From NCBI GenBank assembly GCA_025362795.1, contig JANYFE010000046.1, positions 1-41,760 of the forward strand: 41,760 bases of DNA, given 5' to 3'. The notes beneath the pieces are model-generated. The model did not search any database and was not told the origin of the DNA. It was given only the letters and a program-made list of their open reading frames with translations. Shown one piece after another: positions 8,176 through 16,098 of the stretch (position 1 is its first letter; every line of letters starts with the position of its first letter). Origin of the DNA: Rhodobacterales bacterium. GTDB taxonomy: Bacteria; Pseudomonadota; Alphaproteobacteria; Rhodobacterales; Rhodobacteraceae. A program made the position numbers and the translations under genes.

Positions 8176-8897
8176 AGCATCACATCTCCGGAATTGGGGC
8201 CAAGCGTCTGGCCAACGAACAGTGAGGATTGGGGCGAACACAGAAACGCCACGGTGTTGGCGACTTCTTCGGGCTCGCCAAAGCGGCCCAGCGGCAGTTC
8301 GGCGGCCTTGGCGCGCTGCCAATCTTCTGACAGGCTCCGCACGAGGGGCGTGTTGATCGGCCCCGGCGCCACCGCATTGACCCGCACGCCCTGCGCCGAA
8401 ACTTCGCGCGCCAACGCCTTGGTCAGGCCGATGATCCCGGCCTTGGCGGCGGAATAGTGCACCAGTTCGTTCCCGCCGATCTGGCCCAGTTGCGAGGCGA
8501 TGTTGACAATCACCCCCGATCCGCGCGCCAACATGCCCTGCAGCACGGCATGGGTGCACAGAAACGTGCCGCGCAGATGCACCGCAATCATGCGGTCAAA
8601 ATCCGCAACGGTCAGGTCGGTGAACCGTCCCTGATGCACATGGCCCGCGCAGTTGACCAGATGCGTCACCGGGCCAAACGCCGCCTCTGCCGCAGCGACC
8701 ATGGCCGCCACATCGCCCTCAACCGAAACATCGCCGCCGATGGCCACGGCCTTGGCACCGATCAGGGCTGCCGTGGCCTGCGCCGCCTCGGCCCGAAAAT
8801 CATTGGCCAGCACGTTATAGCCATCCGCCGCCAGCCGCAAAGCAATGGCTTGCCCGATGCCCGACCCTGCGCCTGTGACGATTGCGGTCATGGTCAT
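8172..8897 (-). CDS. short-chain dehydrogenase/reductase (second of tandem pair)
   Basis: A 241-residue SDR with TGAGSGIG at residues 8-15, NCAGHVHQG, a catalytic Ser in VNIASQLG and YSAAKAG. The C-terminus ends in FVGQTLGPNSGD, the usual cofactor/substrate loop (normally GQ.L.vdGG) slightly altered. It is about 10 residues shorter than its neighbour and clearly diverged from it, so the two are unlikely to be redundant. The start overlaps the permease stop by 4 bp (ATGA) and its stop overlaps the next SDR start by 4 bp, so translation is coupled on both sides. SDRs between permease and binding-protein genes are an unusual place within a transporter operon. Confidence 0.9.
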   Translation of the reverse strand: MTMTAIVTGAGSGIGQAIALRLAADGYNVLANDFRAEAAQATAALIGAKAVAIGGDVSVEGDVAAMVAAAEAAFGPVTHLVNCAGHVHQGRFTDLTVADFDRMIAVHLRGTFLCTHAVLQGMLARGSGVIVNIASQLGQIGGNELVHYSAAKAGIIGLTKALAREVSAQGVRVNAVAPGPINTPLVRSLSEDWQRAKAAELPLGRFGEPEEVANTVAFLCSPQSSLFVGQTLGPNSGDVML

Positions 8898-9751
8898 GCG
8901 ATATCCTCCTGCATCGCCAGTTTGCGGGCGCGGCGGACCGACAGGCCCATCAGGATGCCGTAAACCGACAAAAGCGCGAAGGAGAACAGCGTGGTCAACA
9001 CCCCGAAAGCGAAGATATTGGGGTGAATTTCCACGGCAAAGGTGCCGTAGATCGCCAAGGGCAAGGTCTGATCCCCGGACCCGCCGGCGGCGAACAGGGA
9101 CCGCGGGAACTCATCAAGGCTTAGCGTGAAGGCGAACAGCATCGCGGACAACACACCCGGAAAGATCAGCGGGAATGTCACCTTGCGGAACGTGGTCCAC
9201 GGGGTGACGCCCAGCGACCACGACGCTTCTTCGACCGATCCGTCAAAGCGGTTCAGGATCGCCAGCATCACGAGAAAGGCGAAGGGGTAGGTGTAGGCCA
9301 CATGGGTTGCAAACGCAGTGGTGTACCAGTGCCGTTCGATGCCCAAGACGTTGTTGGCCAGCAGTGAGGTGCCAAGCCCGGTCAGCACGCCCGGCACCAT
9401 CATGCCCAAGACGATCAGGTAGAACACAACGCTCGACCCGGTGAACTTGCGCCGGAAGGCCTGCGCAGACATCACCCCCAGCACGGTCGACGTGACCATG
9501 GTCATAAAGGCCAGCACCAGCGACCGGATCAGCGCCTCGCCCACCGGCAACGGGGCTATGCGCGACGGCGGCGTCAGGCCGAAGATCTGCTTGTACCAGT
9601 ACAGCGACCATTCTGTGATCGGGAACTGCGGCCCGCCATCCGGCCCCTGCTGGAACGACAGGATCGTCAGCACGAAAAACGGACCATAGAGGAACAGCAG
9701 GAACGCCACCACATAGACGGCGAGAATCGGTTTGAGGACACGCGATTCCAT
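8894..9751 (-). CDS. ABC transporter permease, PotC-like
   Basis: A 285-residue inner-membrane subunit with about six hydrophobic helices, starting with PILAVYVVAFLLFLYGPFFV. The EAA-type coupling loop that contacts the ATPase is EEASWSLGVTPWTTFRKVTF followed by PLIFPG. The sequence fits the PotC/YdcV side of polyamine-type importers. It is 3 nt downstream of its partner permease and overlaps the following SDR by 4 bp. Together they form the membrane channel used by the binding protein at 6155-7375. Confidence 0.92.
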   Translation of the reverse strand: MESRVLKPILAVYVVAFLLFLYGPFFVLTILSFQQGPDGGPQFPITEWSLYWYKQIFGLTPPSRIAPLPVGEALIRSLVLAFMTMVTSTVLGVMSAQAFRRKFTGSSVVFYLIVLGMMVPGVLTGLGTSLLANNVLGIERHWYTTAFATHVAYTYPFAFLVMLAILNRFDGSVEEASWSLGVTPWTTFRKVTFPLIFPGVLSAMLFAFTLSLDEFPRSLFAAGGSGDQTLPLAIYGTFAVEIHPNIFAFGVLTTLFSFALLSVYGILMGLSVRRARKLAMQEDIA

Positions 9752-9754
9752 CGC

Positions 9755-10624
9755 TTACAACTCCTGCTTCAGGTCAACGATCCGCAGGAAGGCAGCAATC
9801 ACCATGCCCATGACCACCGTCAGAATCACGCCCGAGACCGACGCCATCGCCCATTTGAGCGAGCCGACCTGCGTGACGATGATGTTGCCCAACAGGTTCA
9901 CCTTGCGGCCCGACAGCGCGCCGGAAGTGGCGAATTCGCCCAGAACCATGACGCTGACGAAGATCGCGCCAACGACGACACCCGGCAGGCTGAGCGGAAA
10001 GATGATTTTCCAGAAGATCCGGCCAAAGCCTGCGCCCAGATCCCGTGCCGCCTCGATGATGTTGCGGTCGATGCGTCCCAGCATGAAGGCAATCGGGCCG
10101 ACCATGAACACGCAGTAAATCTGGGTCATCCCGATGATCACCGACAATTCGGTGAACAGCAAAACCTCGATCGGATGGCTGATGACGTTCAGTTTCAGCA
10201 GGATGATGTTGATCACCCCCTCTTTGCCCAGCATCGGACGCCAGGCCAGAACGCGGATCAGGAACGATGTCCAGAACGGGATCACGCAGATCACCAGCAG
10301 CACGGTCGACAGGGTTTTCGATTTCACGAACAGCCCGACGAACAGCGCAGTCGGATAGCCAATGGCAAAGGTTGCAGCCAGCACGATCAGCCAGATGCGG
10401 ATCGTGGTCCACAAGGCCCCGATATAGGTGTCTGACGCGAAGAACTGCTTCCAGCTGGCCAAGGTCGGCGTCGGTGAGATGTTGAAGGTGGTCTGCGTCC
10501 AGAACGAGACATAGACGATCATGGCAATCGGCACGATCATGAACAAGGCCATCCAGACAATGCCCGGAAGGATCAGCCAGGTCGGGCCAAGGCGGCGCTT
10601 GCGGGCCACGGTTGCGTCGGTCAT
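9755..10624 (-). CDS. ABC transporter permease, PotB-like
   Basis: A 289-residue membrane subunit. It begins with a basic cytoplasmic stretch (VARKRRLGPTW) and then hydrophobic helices such as LILPGIVWMALFMIVPIAMI. The coupling loop is EAARDLGAGFGRIFWKIIFP. The pattern is that of PotB/YdcU. The start codon overlaps the stop of the upstream ATPase gene as TGATG at 10622-10626, which indicates translational coupling. It pairs with the permease at 8894-9751. Confidence 0.92.
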   Translation of the reverse strand: MTDATVARKRRLGPTWLILPGIVWMALFMIVPIAMIVYVSFWTQTTFNISPTPTLASWKQFFASDTYIGALWTTIRIWLIVLAATFAIGYPTALFVGLFVKSKTLSTVLLVICVIPFWTSFLIRVLAWRPMLGKEGVINIILLKLNVISHPIEVLLFTELSVIIGMTQIYCVFMVGPIAFMLGRIDRNIIEAARDLGAGFGRIFWKIIFPLSLPGVVVGAIFVSVMVLGEFATSGALSGRKVNLLGNIIVTQVGSLKWAMASVSGVILTVVMGMVIAAFLRIVDLKQEL

Positions 10625-11703
10625 CAGGTTGCCTCCCGACCAAAAACGATGGCCTGCTCCGGGTTCCAGGTCAGCAGATAGTCCTGTCGCGCCACATAGA
10701 TTTCAGGCGCGCCCAAGCTGAGGTGGTGCTCTACCTCGACGACCTTGCCGTCTGACGTTTCAAAGAAGTTCATGACCGAGGACCCAAGATATTCGCTGGC
10801 GATGTAAGTGGCCTTCAACGCGGGGCCGCTGACGGTGGCGGTCAGCGGAAGCACGTTCACGCGATCATAGCGGATGGCGTAGACATCCTGCGGCGCGCGG
10901 ACGGCATGTGGGCTTGCCACGGTGCCAAAGGGGCCAGTGAACTTGCCGGCGGTCAAAGTGCCGTCAAACAGGTTGAAGCGGTTCAGGAAATGCGCAACCG
11001 CCGGGCTGGACGGGGCCGAATAGACATCATCCGGCGTGCCAGCCTGAATGATCCGACCGCGGTCCAGCACAACGATGCGGTCACCCATCGCGAGGGCTTC
11101 GGTTTCACTGCCGGTGACGTGCAGGAAGGTTACGCCCATGCGTTCGCGGATGGCGCGCAATTCATTCCGCATCCGTCCGCGCAGGTTGGCGTCAAGCGCG
11201 CCCAGCGGTTCATCCAGCAGCACCAGTTTGGGCTGCATCACCAGCGTGCGCGCCAAGGCAACCCGTTGACGCTGGCCGCCAGAAATCTGCTCAACGCCGC
11301 GGTCTTCCAGGCCCGACAGGCCGACCATGTCGATCATTGCCTGACAGCGCTGATCAATCTCAGCCGCGGGAACGGCAACACCGCCGTTCATCATCCCGAA
11401 GGCCACGTTCTTTTTGACCGTCAGATGCGGAAACAGGGCGAAGTTTTGAAAGACAAAGCCGATGCCCCGTTCATGCGCGGGCAATCCGGTGATGTCGCGC
11501 CCCTGAAAGACGACCCGACCCACGTCCGGCACTTCGAACCCGGCGATCACGCGCAGCAACGTCGTCTTGCCCGAACCCGAGGGCCCCAGCAGCGACACAT
11601 ATTCGTTCACGCCCGCCTCAAGCGTGACGCTATCGAGGGCTTTCACGCCCCCGTAGCTTTTCGACACGCCGTCGATCCGAAAGATTGCCGCTCCAGTTGT
11701 CAT
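10624..11703 (-). CDS. ABC transporter ATPase, PotA-like, with altered H-loop
   Basis: A 359-residue ATPase of the polyamine-type importer. Walker A GPSGSGKT is at 40-47, signature ISGGQRQR at 140-147 and Walker B KLVLLDEP near 159-166. The H-loop, normally VTHDQxEA, reads VTGSETEA, so the switch histidine is Gly198 (codon 11110-11112, GGC). A TOBE-type C-terminus is present. Together with the intact ATPase at 4990-6108 this suggests a heterodimer with one degenerate ATP site. I chose ATG at 11703 because homology starts there; an in-frame ATG at 11748 lacks a ribosome site and adds a basic, cysteine-containing stretch. First gene of operon A. Confidence 0.9.
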   Translation of the reverse strand: MTTGAAIFRIDGVSKSYGGVKALDSVTLEAGVNEYVSLLGPSGSGKTTLLRVIAGFEVPDVGRVVFQGRDITGLPAHERGIGFVFQNFALFPHLTVKKNVAFGMMNGGVAVPAAEIDQRCQAMIDMVGLSGLEDRGVEQISGGQRQRVALARTLVMQPKLVLLDEPLGALDANLRGRMRNELRAIRERMGVTFLHVTGSETEALAMGDRIVVLDRGRIIQAGTPDDVYSAPSSPAVAHFLNRFNLFDGTLTAGKFTGPFGTVASPHAVRAPQDVYAIRYDRVNVLPLTATVSGPALKATYIASEYLGSSVMNFFETSDGKVVEVEHHLSLGAPEIYVARQDYLLTWNPEQAIVFGREAT

Positions 11704-11769
11704 CCGCCCCGTCACGGTGCTGCGCAAATTTTTGCAGCCCGCCCCCATTCTATTCAGCCATTCGTGGAC

Positions 11770-11792
11770 GCCTCAGACATAGCATCTGAGGC
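11770..11792 (-). repeat. perfect 8-bp inverted repeat in the 5' leader
   Basis: GCCTCAGA at 11770-11777 pairs perfectly with TCTGAGGC at 11785-11792 across a 7-nt loop. It lies about 20-45 nt after the predicted transcription start, so it would form an RNA stem-loop near the 5' end of the transporter mRNA, or act as a regulator binding site. No T-run follows, so it is not a simple terminator. Confidence 0.6.
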
Positions 11793-11819
11793 ACGGTCCT
11801 TTTCACAAACTGCACTTCG

Positions 11820-11849
11820 TATAAAACAGCGGTTTTATGCTTCTGTCAA
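11820..11849 (-). promoter_or_regulatory. predicted sigma-70-type promoter of operon A
   Basis: The -35 hexamer is TTGACA (11844-11849) and the -10 is TTTTAT or TTTATA (11820-11826), with a 17 or 18 nt spacer, read on the minus strand. A transcript would start near 11813 and have a leader of about 110 nt before the ATG at 11703. It is the clearest promoter in the window and separates operon A from the Hyu/Pxp operon upstream. The call is based on consensus match only. Confidence 0.6.
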
Positions 11850-11971
11850 TCGAACATTTGTTCCTCAAACGATGTATTTTTGCGCAAGAATTCACAACTT
11901 TTGGTGGAATTCTCGTCAAGAAGGAACCCCCTATGCAATTTCACTAATGATCATAGCGCTCATTGTTCATT

Positions 11972-12958
11972 TTACTGCGCGCTAAGATACGGCGCGATTC
12001 TGACAGTTTCGCTGATCACAGCGACGATTTTCATGCGGGCCAAATTCTTGCGGGCCATGATGTGCAAGTGGTCGCGCAGGTATTCAGCCGCTGAATCAAT
12101 CGGATGCCGCGCGATCAAGTCGAAAAGTGTCCGATATTGGTCCAGCGCGATCTCATCCTCGGGCAGGCCAAGGCCGGTCAGTGCGCGGTTGACCGACGTC
12201 AGAAGCATCTGGTTGTTCTGGATCATCGCAACCAACGCGGTGTTCGGTGCCTGCGCAATGCAATGCTCCATCAAGGCATCTTCAAGGTCTTCCGGCGTCA
12301 GGCCTGGATCGGCGCCGATTCTGTCGCGGAAATCTTCGATCTGGCTGTAGTCGATGTGCGGGGCGGCCAACCGCAGGGCCACGGGCTCGACAATGGCGCG
12401 AAGCTCGAACTTTTCGCGCAGGGTGCGCGCGGTCAGGGGGCCGGCGATCCAGTGGGAACTGGCATTCTTGCGGATCAGGCCGCGTTCCTGAAGGCGCGAC
12501 AGCACATCGCGGACCACCGTGCGGCTGACGGCCAGATAGTCGGCAAGCTCGGTTTCAACGATGCGAAATTCGCCAAAGACCTGACAGGAAGCGACCTGTT
12601 CTTCGACCTCGTCATAAAAGTGCTTCCAGGTGCCGCGCATCTGCAGGGCGGCGTCCACCTGCTGCGGGATGTCGAGATCGAATTCGCCGATGTCGCGCCG
12701 CAGGGGAGCAACGCCCTGACCTGCAGCGCCAACCAGATAGCCCCGTCCGTCAAACCGATGCACCAGACCTTCGGCTGACAGCATACGCAAGGCGGCTTGC
12801 ACGGGCATCCGGCTGGTTTGCATCAGGGCCGCAATCGGGCCTTCCAGCAACACCAGACCTTCGGGCAGGACGCCGCTGATGATATTGCTGCGCAAGACCT
12901 GCGTGATCAGCCTATACCGGGGTTCCTGCGAAAGCGGCTTGTTGGGCCGCGCCATCAT
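11972..12958 (-). CDS. GntR/FadR-type regulator with two winged-helix domains
   Basis: A 328-residue regulator. A first GntR winged helix spans about residues 14-77 (LRSNIISGVLPEG ... MPVQAALRMLSAEGLV). A second GntR-like winged helix spans about 115-177 (FRIVETELADYLAVSRTVVR, DVLSRLQERGLIRK). An FCD-type all-helical effector domain follows to the end (ELRAIVEPVALRLAAPH, MEHCIAQAPN). Usual FadR/FCD proteins have one winged helix and about 230-250 residues. The start is in ATGATG, where the TGA stop of the preceding binding-protein-like gene overlaps (12955-12957), so the two are translationally coupled. It probably controls this operon and the transporter operon whose promoter begins just downstream. 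Confidence 0.85.
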   Translation of the reverse strand: MMARPNKPLSQEPRYRLITQVLRSNIISGVLPEGLVLLEGPIAALMQTSRMPVQAALRMLSAEGLVHRFDGRGYLVGAAGQGVAPLRRDIGEFDLDIPQQVDAALQMRGTWKHFYDEVEEQVASCQVFGEFRIVETELADYLAVSRTVVRDVLSRLQERGLIRKNASSHWIAGPLTARTLREKFELRAIVEPVALRLAAPHIDYSQIEDFRDRIGADPGLTPEDLEDALMEHCIAQAPNTALVAMIQNNQMLLTSVNRALTGLGLPEDEIALDQYRTLFDLIARHPIDSAAEYLRDHLHIMARKNLARMKIVAVISETVRIAPYLSAQ

Positions 12959-14196
12959 TTCTGCACCTCGTTCACACGGCCAATAAAGCGATGCCAAGCG
13001 CGTGTGGCGTAATTGTACTCTTCCATGACGGTATTCCACACCGCAATGCGGTTTGCACGGTCGTGATAAGTCCCGCCTGCCCGCCGGGCACCTTGCTTGA
13101 CGACGACCATGCCCGATGGCCCCAGCAGATCCCGCGCCGCCGCCGCGCCTTCATACCAATAAGCCCATTCCTCTGGGGCAAGCGTTGATTTAGTGCTCTC
13201 AGGGGCGGACATGTAGTAGCCCTGCCGGGCCATTACAGCCCCCGCATAGCCATCAAGCCACCAGTTGAGGTATTCATATCCCATGTCCAGCCGGGCGCCC
13301 TCTAGCTGGCGCGACAGACTCGCACCGCCATGCCATGCTCGATAGCCTTCGATGGGGGCGGATTCGACGAAGGTTTCTGCCATCTTGCCTATGTTCCCAT
13401 AGACCGGCGACCACATGCTTTGCACCGAAACCCGGTCGTCATGCAGCTGGCGAGCCGCTTGTTCGCCGGTGCGCCAACTGCCGCAGAAATAACCTTGACG
13501 GCACCGGTCTTCCAAAAGGGCCATCAACGCGTCGATTTCCGCGGTGGTCATGTTGCCGATATCGGCAAACCGTAATTCTCCGGCAGCTTCTGCTGCAAGG
13601 GCCGCGTCAAAGATGCCGATGGCAGGCTCATCCACCAGCGCGATGCGGCCCTTGGCGCGGCGGTCCAACAGCCAAGCCCAACTGGGGCGCTCCAGGTCGC
13701 CGTCGCCAAAGATGCGGGTGTCGAAGCCGAAACTGTCCATGTTGTGAACGGTCGGCAGCATGGAAATGTGACGCCCTTGCTTTGGCCCCAAAAACCCGCC
13801 GGGCTGGACGTAGAGCTTGCGTACCGGCGCATCGCCATGGCCGCGCCACGCGTATTTACTGATGCCGCCTTCCTTGGACAGATCGGTGATCTTGCCCCAA
13901 TCCGCGATGCGGTGGGTGTCTATCGGTTGCAAGGCGCCCCAGAACCACACTATATCCAGGTTGTGGAAGCACTGCTCGTAGATGTCGTAGCCTTCCGGCT
14001 CCATCGCGGACTTGCGCTGACAAGCGATGAAATCCAGCAGTTCATATGCCACATCAAAGCCAAGATCCGCCTGCGCCCGTTCCTGCACCTCTTTCAGAAG
14101 GGTGATCGACGTGCCACGCACGCGCAACCGCCGCCGTTCGGTATGCGGCGGGGCGGCAAGGTCTGGCGTCGTGTTGGGTTGGTCTTGCAGCGCCAA
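12955..14196 (-). CDS. cytoplasmic paralogue of the PotD-like solute-binding protein, no signal peptide
   Basis: A 413-residue protein with the fold-typical segments of polyamine-type binding proteins. MLPTVHNMDSFGFDTRI and LAPEEWAYWYEGAAA match MVPTVYNFDSIGY and MAPEKYAFWYEGAPW of the periplasmic protein at 6155-7375. It lacks a Sec, Tat or lipoprotein leader; homology begins near RRRLRVRGTSIT. I favour TTG at 14196, which has AGAGAGGA just upstream (about 5 nt spacer). A GTG at 14265 overlaps the pxpC stop as GTGA but has no ribosome site, and would not add a signal peptide either. Its stop overlaps the start of the GntR gene. I infer an intracellular ligand sensor or co-regulator for that GntR protein. 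A decayed exported protein is the alternative, but the intact frame argues against it. Confidence 0.8.
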   Translation of the reverse strand: MALQDQPNTTPDLAAPPHTERRRLRVRGTSITLLKEVQERAQADLGFDVAYELLDFIACQRKSAMEPEGYDIYEQCFHNLDIVWFWGALQPIDTHRIADWGKITDLSKEGGISKYAWRGHGDAPVRKLYVQPGGFLGPKQGRHISMLPTVHNMDSFGFDTRIFGDGDLERPSWAWLLDRRAKGRIALVDEPAIGIFDAALAAEAAGELRFADIGNMTTAEIDALMALLEDRCRQGYFCGSWRTGEQAARQLHDDRVSVQSMWSPVYGNIGKMAETFVESAPIEGYRAWHGGASLSRQLEGARLDMGYEYLNWWLDGYAGAVMARQGYYMSAPESTKSTLAPEEWAYWYEGAAAARDLLGPSGMVVVKQGARRAGGTYHDRANRIAVWNTVMEEYNYATRAWHRFIGRVNEVQK

Positions 14197-14261
14197 GTTG
14201 ATCCTCTCTGCCCTGCCGGGTCGGGTTGAATGAGGCAAGGGAAACCCCCACCCCAGTCTTA

Positions 14262-15233
14262 TCACGCCAAATACGCGGCAATAGCATGCATGGTCTTACG
14301 GCGGTCTGCCCGGGCTTGCAGCGCCTGTTCCATCGTCACCTTGACAAACCGCGTCGGCACGTTCGGCTGCAATTGACCAATCAGGTCCATATCCGCTGAG
14401 ACGACTGTGCCGATCATCATATAGCCCCCACCCGACACCGCGTCACGGTGCAAGACAATTGGTTCGGTGCCGGACGGCACCTGAACCGAGCCATACGGAT
14501 AGCAGGCGTCCACGATGTTCGACGGGTCAGACCCCGCACCAAAGGGCGGCCTGCGCGGCATAAAGTCCAGCGGGCGCCCGGCCTTGAAGCGATACCCGAT
14601 GCGGTCCGCCTCGGGTGCAACTTTCCAGGTATCTTCAAAGAAGGTCTTGCCTGCTTGTTCGGTGATCCTATGCCAATACAGCCCCGGCAGCATCCGCAGT
14701 TCCGCAGGCGCCCCTGGCGCACGGCGCAGCGCCTCGGGCACCGCACGACCCTCCGCCGCGAAAGCACCCTGCCCCACCGGCAGCACATCGCCCGCCGCCA
14801 GCTTGCGGCCTTCAAACCCGCCCAAAGCGCCAAGCGCATAGGTCGAGCGCGAGCCCAGCACCATCGGCACATCAATGCCGCCCGACACCGCGATATAGCC
14901 GCGCGCACCCTTTTTCAGGAAGCCAAAGCTGAGGACTTGCCCTTTCTTAACGGTAAAAGCGGTCCAACCTGCTTGCTCGACGCCATCAACCTTCGGCGGC
15001 AGATCGGCCCCGGTCACGGCGACGGTGGTGTCTGCGCTAAACTCCAGCTCGGGCCCCATGAACACCGCTTCCAGAACCGCCGCGCTCGCGTCATTGCCGA
15101 CCAGCAGGTTTGCCGTCGCCAAAGACAGCATGTCCATCCCGCCCGAAGTCGGGATGCCGATGTGGTAATAGCCGGAGCGACCAAGGTCTTGCACCGTGGT
15201 CGATAGGCCCGGTTTGATGACTTTAATGGCCAT
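14262..15233 (-). CDS. pxpC: 5-oxoprolinase subunit PxpC / KipA-type carboxyltransferase domain
   Basis: A 323-residue protein of the KipA/AHS2 family. KPGLSTTVQDLGRSGYYHIG at residues 6-25, then IPTSGGMDMLSLATANLLVG and LEAVFMGPELEF, are the family hallmarks. In E. coli PxpC (YbgK) is part of ATP-dependent 5-oxoprolinase PxpABC; in urea carboxylase the same domain is half of the carboxyltransferase. It overlaps pxpB by 11 bp. Because biotin carboxylase and carrier genes are in the same operon, a biotin-dependent carboxyltransferase role is as plausible here as the oxoprolinase role. Confidence 0.88.
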   Translation of the reverse strand: MAIKVIKPGLSTTVQDLGRSGYYHIGIPTSGGMDMLSLATANLLVGNDASAAVLEAVFMGPELEFSADTTVAVTGADLPPKVDGVEQAGWTAFTVKKGQVLSFGFLKKGARGYIAVSGGIDVPMVLGSRSTYALGALGGFEGRKLAAGDVLPVGQGAFAAEGRAVPEALRRAPGAPAELRMLPGLYWHRITEQAGKTFFEDTWKVAPEADRIGYRFKAGRPLDFMPRRPPFGAGSDPSNIVDACYPYGSVQVPSGTEPIVLHRDAVSGGGYMMIGTVVSADMDLIGQLQPNVPTRFVKVTMEQALQARADRRKTMHAIAAYLA

Positions 15234-16098
15234 TGAGAGCCGCCATCACGCGGGCGTTGGTGCCGTCGATGTCCTTTTGGAATTCCTCCAGCGAGAAGGT
15301 CACCGGGGCGATGCGGGGCTGCCAGCGGCCTGCGTCCACCTCAGCCACGGTATGATCATATTCCTCGCGGCCGATGGGCTTCCACTTCACGATGTCGCCA
15401 GGTTTGAACAGGCACATGAAGTCGCGCAGGTAGGTGGTGGTCTGATTCGGGTCATAGATCGGCATCGGGGTGATGCCGAACATCTGATAGCCGCCCGCAC
15501 CGCGCACGGAATAGATGCAGGCAAAGCAACCACCGTGACCCACGGTCAGGCGCGGCGTATCGGTGCGCGGGCGCAAGTATTTCGGCGACTGGATTTGGCG
15601 ATCCCGGTCAACCATCTGGTAAAGGAACGGCAGCCCCGCCACGAAGCCCACCATCGACACGAACCACGGCGCGCCGGAATGCGCCTTGATAAAGCCGTCG
15701 ATGCCGTCAAGGTGGTTGATCCGCGCCGTGTATTCGATATCGGTCGAAGTTGGGTCCTGATGCCGTTCGCGGAACCGCTGCCCAGTCTCATGCGTCCACG
15801 GGTCGTTGTAATAGACCGGCACTTCGATGATCCGGGTGTTGAGGCTGGAGGGTGCCGATTGCGCCACTGCTTCCAACGCCTGCAACTGGCGCATCATCTC
15901 ATCGGGGGCGATCACGTCAGGATCAAAGCGCACCTGAAACGAGGCGTTGGCCGGGCAGATCTCGGTCACGCCCGTGATCTTGGCATCGCGCAGGGCGTTG
16001 GTGATCGACATGCCCTTGAAGAAGGCGTCCAGCGACATCTCCTCGCTGCATTCCACGAAGATATGTTCGTCACCGCCAAAGGAATATCTAGTTGTCAT
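15223..16098 (-). CDS. pxpB: 5-oxoprolinase subunit PxpB / KipI-type carboxyltransferase domain
   Basis: A 291-residue KipI/AHS1-family protein. It contains RIIEVPVYYNDPW, VGFVAGLPFLYQM (family G-F-x-x-G-x-P-F/Y-L) and SVRGAGGYQMFGITPMPIYD, the typical C-terminal glycine-rich motif. It is longer than E. coli PxpB (about 220), with an extended C-terminus. The middle motif departs from the usual GFxPGFPYL, resembling the carboxyltransferase-domain branch. It overlaps the biotin carboxylase gene by 4 bp (ATGA) and pxpC by 11 bp, consistent with a stoichiometric complex of the three products. Confidence 0.88.
   Translation of the reverse strand: MTTRYSFGGDEHIFVECSEEMSLDAFFKGMSITNALRDAKITGVTEICPANASFQVRFDPDVIAPDEMMRQLQALEAVAQSAPSSLNTRIIEVPVYYNDPWTHETGQRFRERHQDPTSTDIEYTARINHLDGIDGFIKAHSGAPWFVSMVGFVAGLPFLYQMVDRDRQIQSPKYLRPRTDTPRLTVGHGGCFACIYSVRGAGGYQMFGITPMPIYDPNQTTTYLRDFMCLFKPGDIVKWKPIGREEYDHTVAEVDAGRWQPRIAPVTFSLEEFQKDIDGTNARVMAALNGH

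Larger units (their letters stand above)
11704..11971 (-). promoter_or_regulatory. promoter region and leader of the transporter operon
   Basis: This 268-nt gap lies between the GntR gene stop and the transporter operon. On the minus strand TTGACA (complement of 11844-11849) is followed after 17 nt by TTTTAT (11821-11826), or after 18 nt by TTTATA, a good sigma-70-like promoter. ATAAAAC-agcg-GTTTTAT (11821-11838) is a perfect 7-bp inverted repeat covering the -10 and part of the spacer. GAACA-tt-TGTTC (11852-11863) lies just upstream of the -35. GCCTCAGA/TCTGAGGC (11770-11792, 7-nt loop) would form a hairpin in the leader. The two AT-rich palindromes are candidate operators, most simply for the adjacent GntR protein. 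No classical riboswitch is recognised. Confidence 0.65.

Noticed and set aside
8176-8559. N-terminal extension of the SDR frame at 7420-8175
   Set aside because: The extension reads antisense-like sequence within the neighbouring SDR gene; the nucleotide-binding motif begins right after the ATG at 8175.
10906-11985. Long plus-strand frame opposite the ATPase gene
   Set aside because: Antisense to conserved ABC ATPase motifs and runs across the promoter region; no recognisable domain.
14197-14265. Signal peptide for the binding-protein-like gene using the GTG at 14265
   Set aside because: The added residues are polar and proline/arginine-rich with no hydrophobic core or Tat/Sec cleavage site, and no ribosome site precedes the GTG.
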